From the NCBI GenBank assembly GCA_947367115.1, contig CANBCW010000024.1, positions 1 through 33,546 of the forward strand: a stretch of 33,546 bases of DNA, written 5' to 3'. The notes below the pieces were generated by a model that was given only the letters and a program-made list of their open reading frames with translations, had not been told where the DNA came from and made no database searches. The position numbers were made by a program, and so were the translations under genes. The DNA is from an uncultured Clostridia bacterium (lineage in GTDB: Bacteria; Bacillota; Clostridia; Oscillospirales; Oscillospiraceae). This document shows positions 33,184-33,546 of the stretch, piece after piece (position 1 is the first letter of the stretch; each line of letters begins with the position of its first letter).

Positions 33184-33414
33184 TCGCGCAGCGATCATCG
33201 TTTTGCCGTGCAAAACATTTCGAGTGCGCATGCACATATCGAGTACGCATACCATGCGGACATATCGAGTGGCGTAGCCACATATCGACATGGAACTGAA
33301 GCCTTCCCGACTTGTAATGTCGATATGACCGGCTTCGCCGGCTCGATATATGTGCATTGTATAATGCACATTCGATATGTTACGTTTCGTAACTCGATAT
33401 GCGCCTAACGGCGC
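33181..33414. repeat. Array B: ATATCGA/TCGATAT 7-mers separated by hairpins
   Basis: Two leading hairpins (TGATCGC-gca-GCGATCA at 33181-33197, overlapping the pyrF stop; GTTTTGC-cgt-GCAAAAC at 33200-33216). Then a degenerate ATTTCGA at 33217 and exact ATATCGA at 33236, 33262 and 33282. A 31-base apex follows, then TCGATAT at 33320, 33343, 33372 and 33394. Spacers are hairpins: GTGC-gcat-GCAC, GTACGCAT/ATGCGGAC (one mismatch), GTGGC-gta-GCCAC, CCGGC-ttc-GCCGG, ATGTGCATT/AATGCACAT, GTTACG-ttt-CGTAAC, and GCGCC-taac-GGCGC after the last copy. Orientation order is the reverse of array A. The array fills the pyrF-pyrE gap; the pyrE ribosome binding site follows at once. Confidence 0.92.
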
Positions 33415-33436
33415 AAGAATAGAAAGGAGAACCATC

Positions 33437-33546
33437 ATGGAAGCCTACAAGAGAGAATTTATTCAATTCCTGCAGAGCGCAGGTGTTCTGAAATTCGGTG
33501 ACTTCACCGCCAAGTCCGGCCGGAAGATCCCCTACTTCATCAACGC
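33437..33546 (+). CDS. pyrE: Orotate phosphoribosyltransferase (5' part, cut by window end)
   Basis: The first 36 codons are present: [20 protein letters not shown], then [16 protein letters not shown]. The [31 protein letters not shown] start with SGRKIPYF is the N-terminus of OPRTase, which joins orotate to PRPP to give OMP. The PRPP-binding motif lies beyond the window. AAAGGAG (33423-33429) precedes the ATG, just after array B. Context (pyrKDF immediately upstream) supports the call. Confidence 0.93.
   Translation, partial: MEAYKREFIQFLQSAGVLKFGDFTAKSGRKIPYFIN

Noticed and set aside
30274..33414. CRISPR array
   Set aside because: The repeat is only 7 bases and occurs in both orientations, spacers vary from 9 to 31 bases and are self-complementary, and no cas gene is present.

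Overview
The window reads as a chromosomal segment of an anaerobic, low-GC-phylum but moderately GC-rich Clostridia, most likely the Oscillospiraceae/Ruminococcaceae side. The grounds are a Re-type citrate synthase operon, an OhrR-type MarR regulator, BspA-type repeats, a clostridial CD3324-family protein, a class 1B dihydroorotate dehydrogenase with PyrK, a CIRCE-controlled htpG, and Bacillota-style Shine-Dalgarno sequences and sigma-A promoters. This placement is inference from gene content; no rRNA is present.

Layout. 1-100: two intergenic hairpins. 150-5304: promoter, probable GntR operator and a four-gene operon (Re-citrate synthase, GntR regulator, aconitase, isocitrate dehydrogenase) that converts oxaloacetate and acetyl-CoA to 2-oxoglutarate. 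5327-6485: OhrR-like regulator and nitroreductase-like flavoprotein. 6539-8478: a BspA-repeat lipoprotein divergent from a small XRE regulator, with a repeat-rich shared promoter region. 8645-10249: beta-CASP metallo-beta-lactamase nuclease. 10380-10577: a small transcription unit with -10 box, perfect palindrome, 37-codon ORF and terminator. 10576-12535: htpG under a perfect CIRCE. 12587-15012: AEC-family carrier and sodium-pump decarboxylase beta and gamma-like subunits. 15052-16465: structured leader, CD3324-family protein and GNAT acetyltransferase. 16568-18316: Na/Pi cotransporter. 18405-21288: secreted, membrane-anchored type I pullulanase. 21349-24236: trkA-trkH potassium uptake. 24324-25667: CofE-like ligase homologue. 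25739-33546: pyrimidine operon pyrC-carB-[repeat array A + four-helix-bundle gene]-pyrK-pyrD-pyrF-[repeat array B]-pyrE (cut by the window end).

The most unusual content lies in the pyrimidine operon. Two intergenic arrays are built from the 7-mer TCGATAT and its reverse complement ATATCGA. In almost every case the spacer between neighbouring 7-mers is itself a short perfect or near-perfect hairpin, while the spacer sequences are unrelated to each other. Array A has four forward then four reverse copies. Array B has four reverse copies (the first degenerate) then four forward copies. Each array can therefore fold into one trunk of nested 7-bp helices with paired side hairpins, a chain of four-way junctions. 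Array A ends just before the ribosome binding site of a gene for a four-helix-bundle protein of the 23S rRNA intervening-sequence/Avd-like family, and that gene is visibly more AT-rich than the pyr genes. I propose an array-plus-four-helix-bundle element, possibly mobile or RNA-binding. The array architecture is seen directly; mobility and function are inference.
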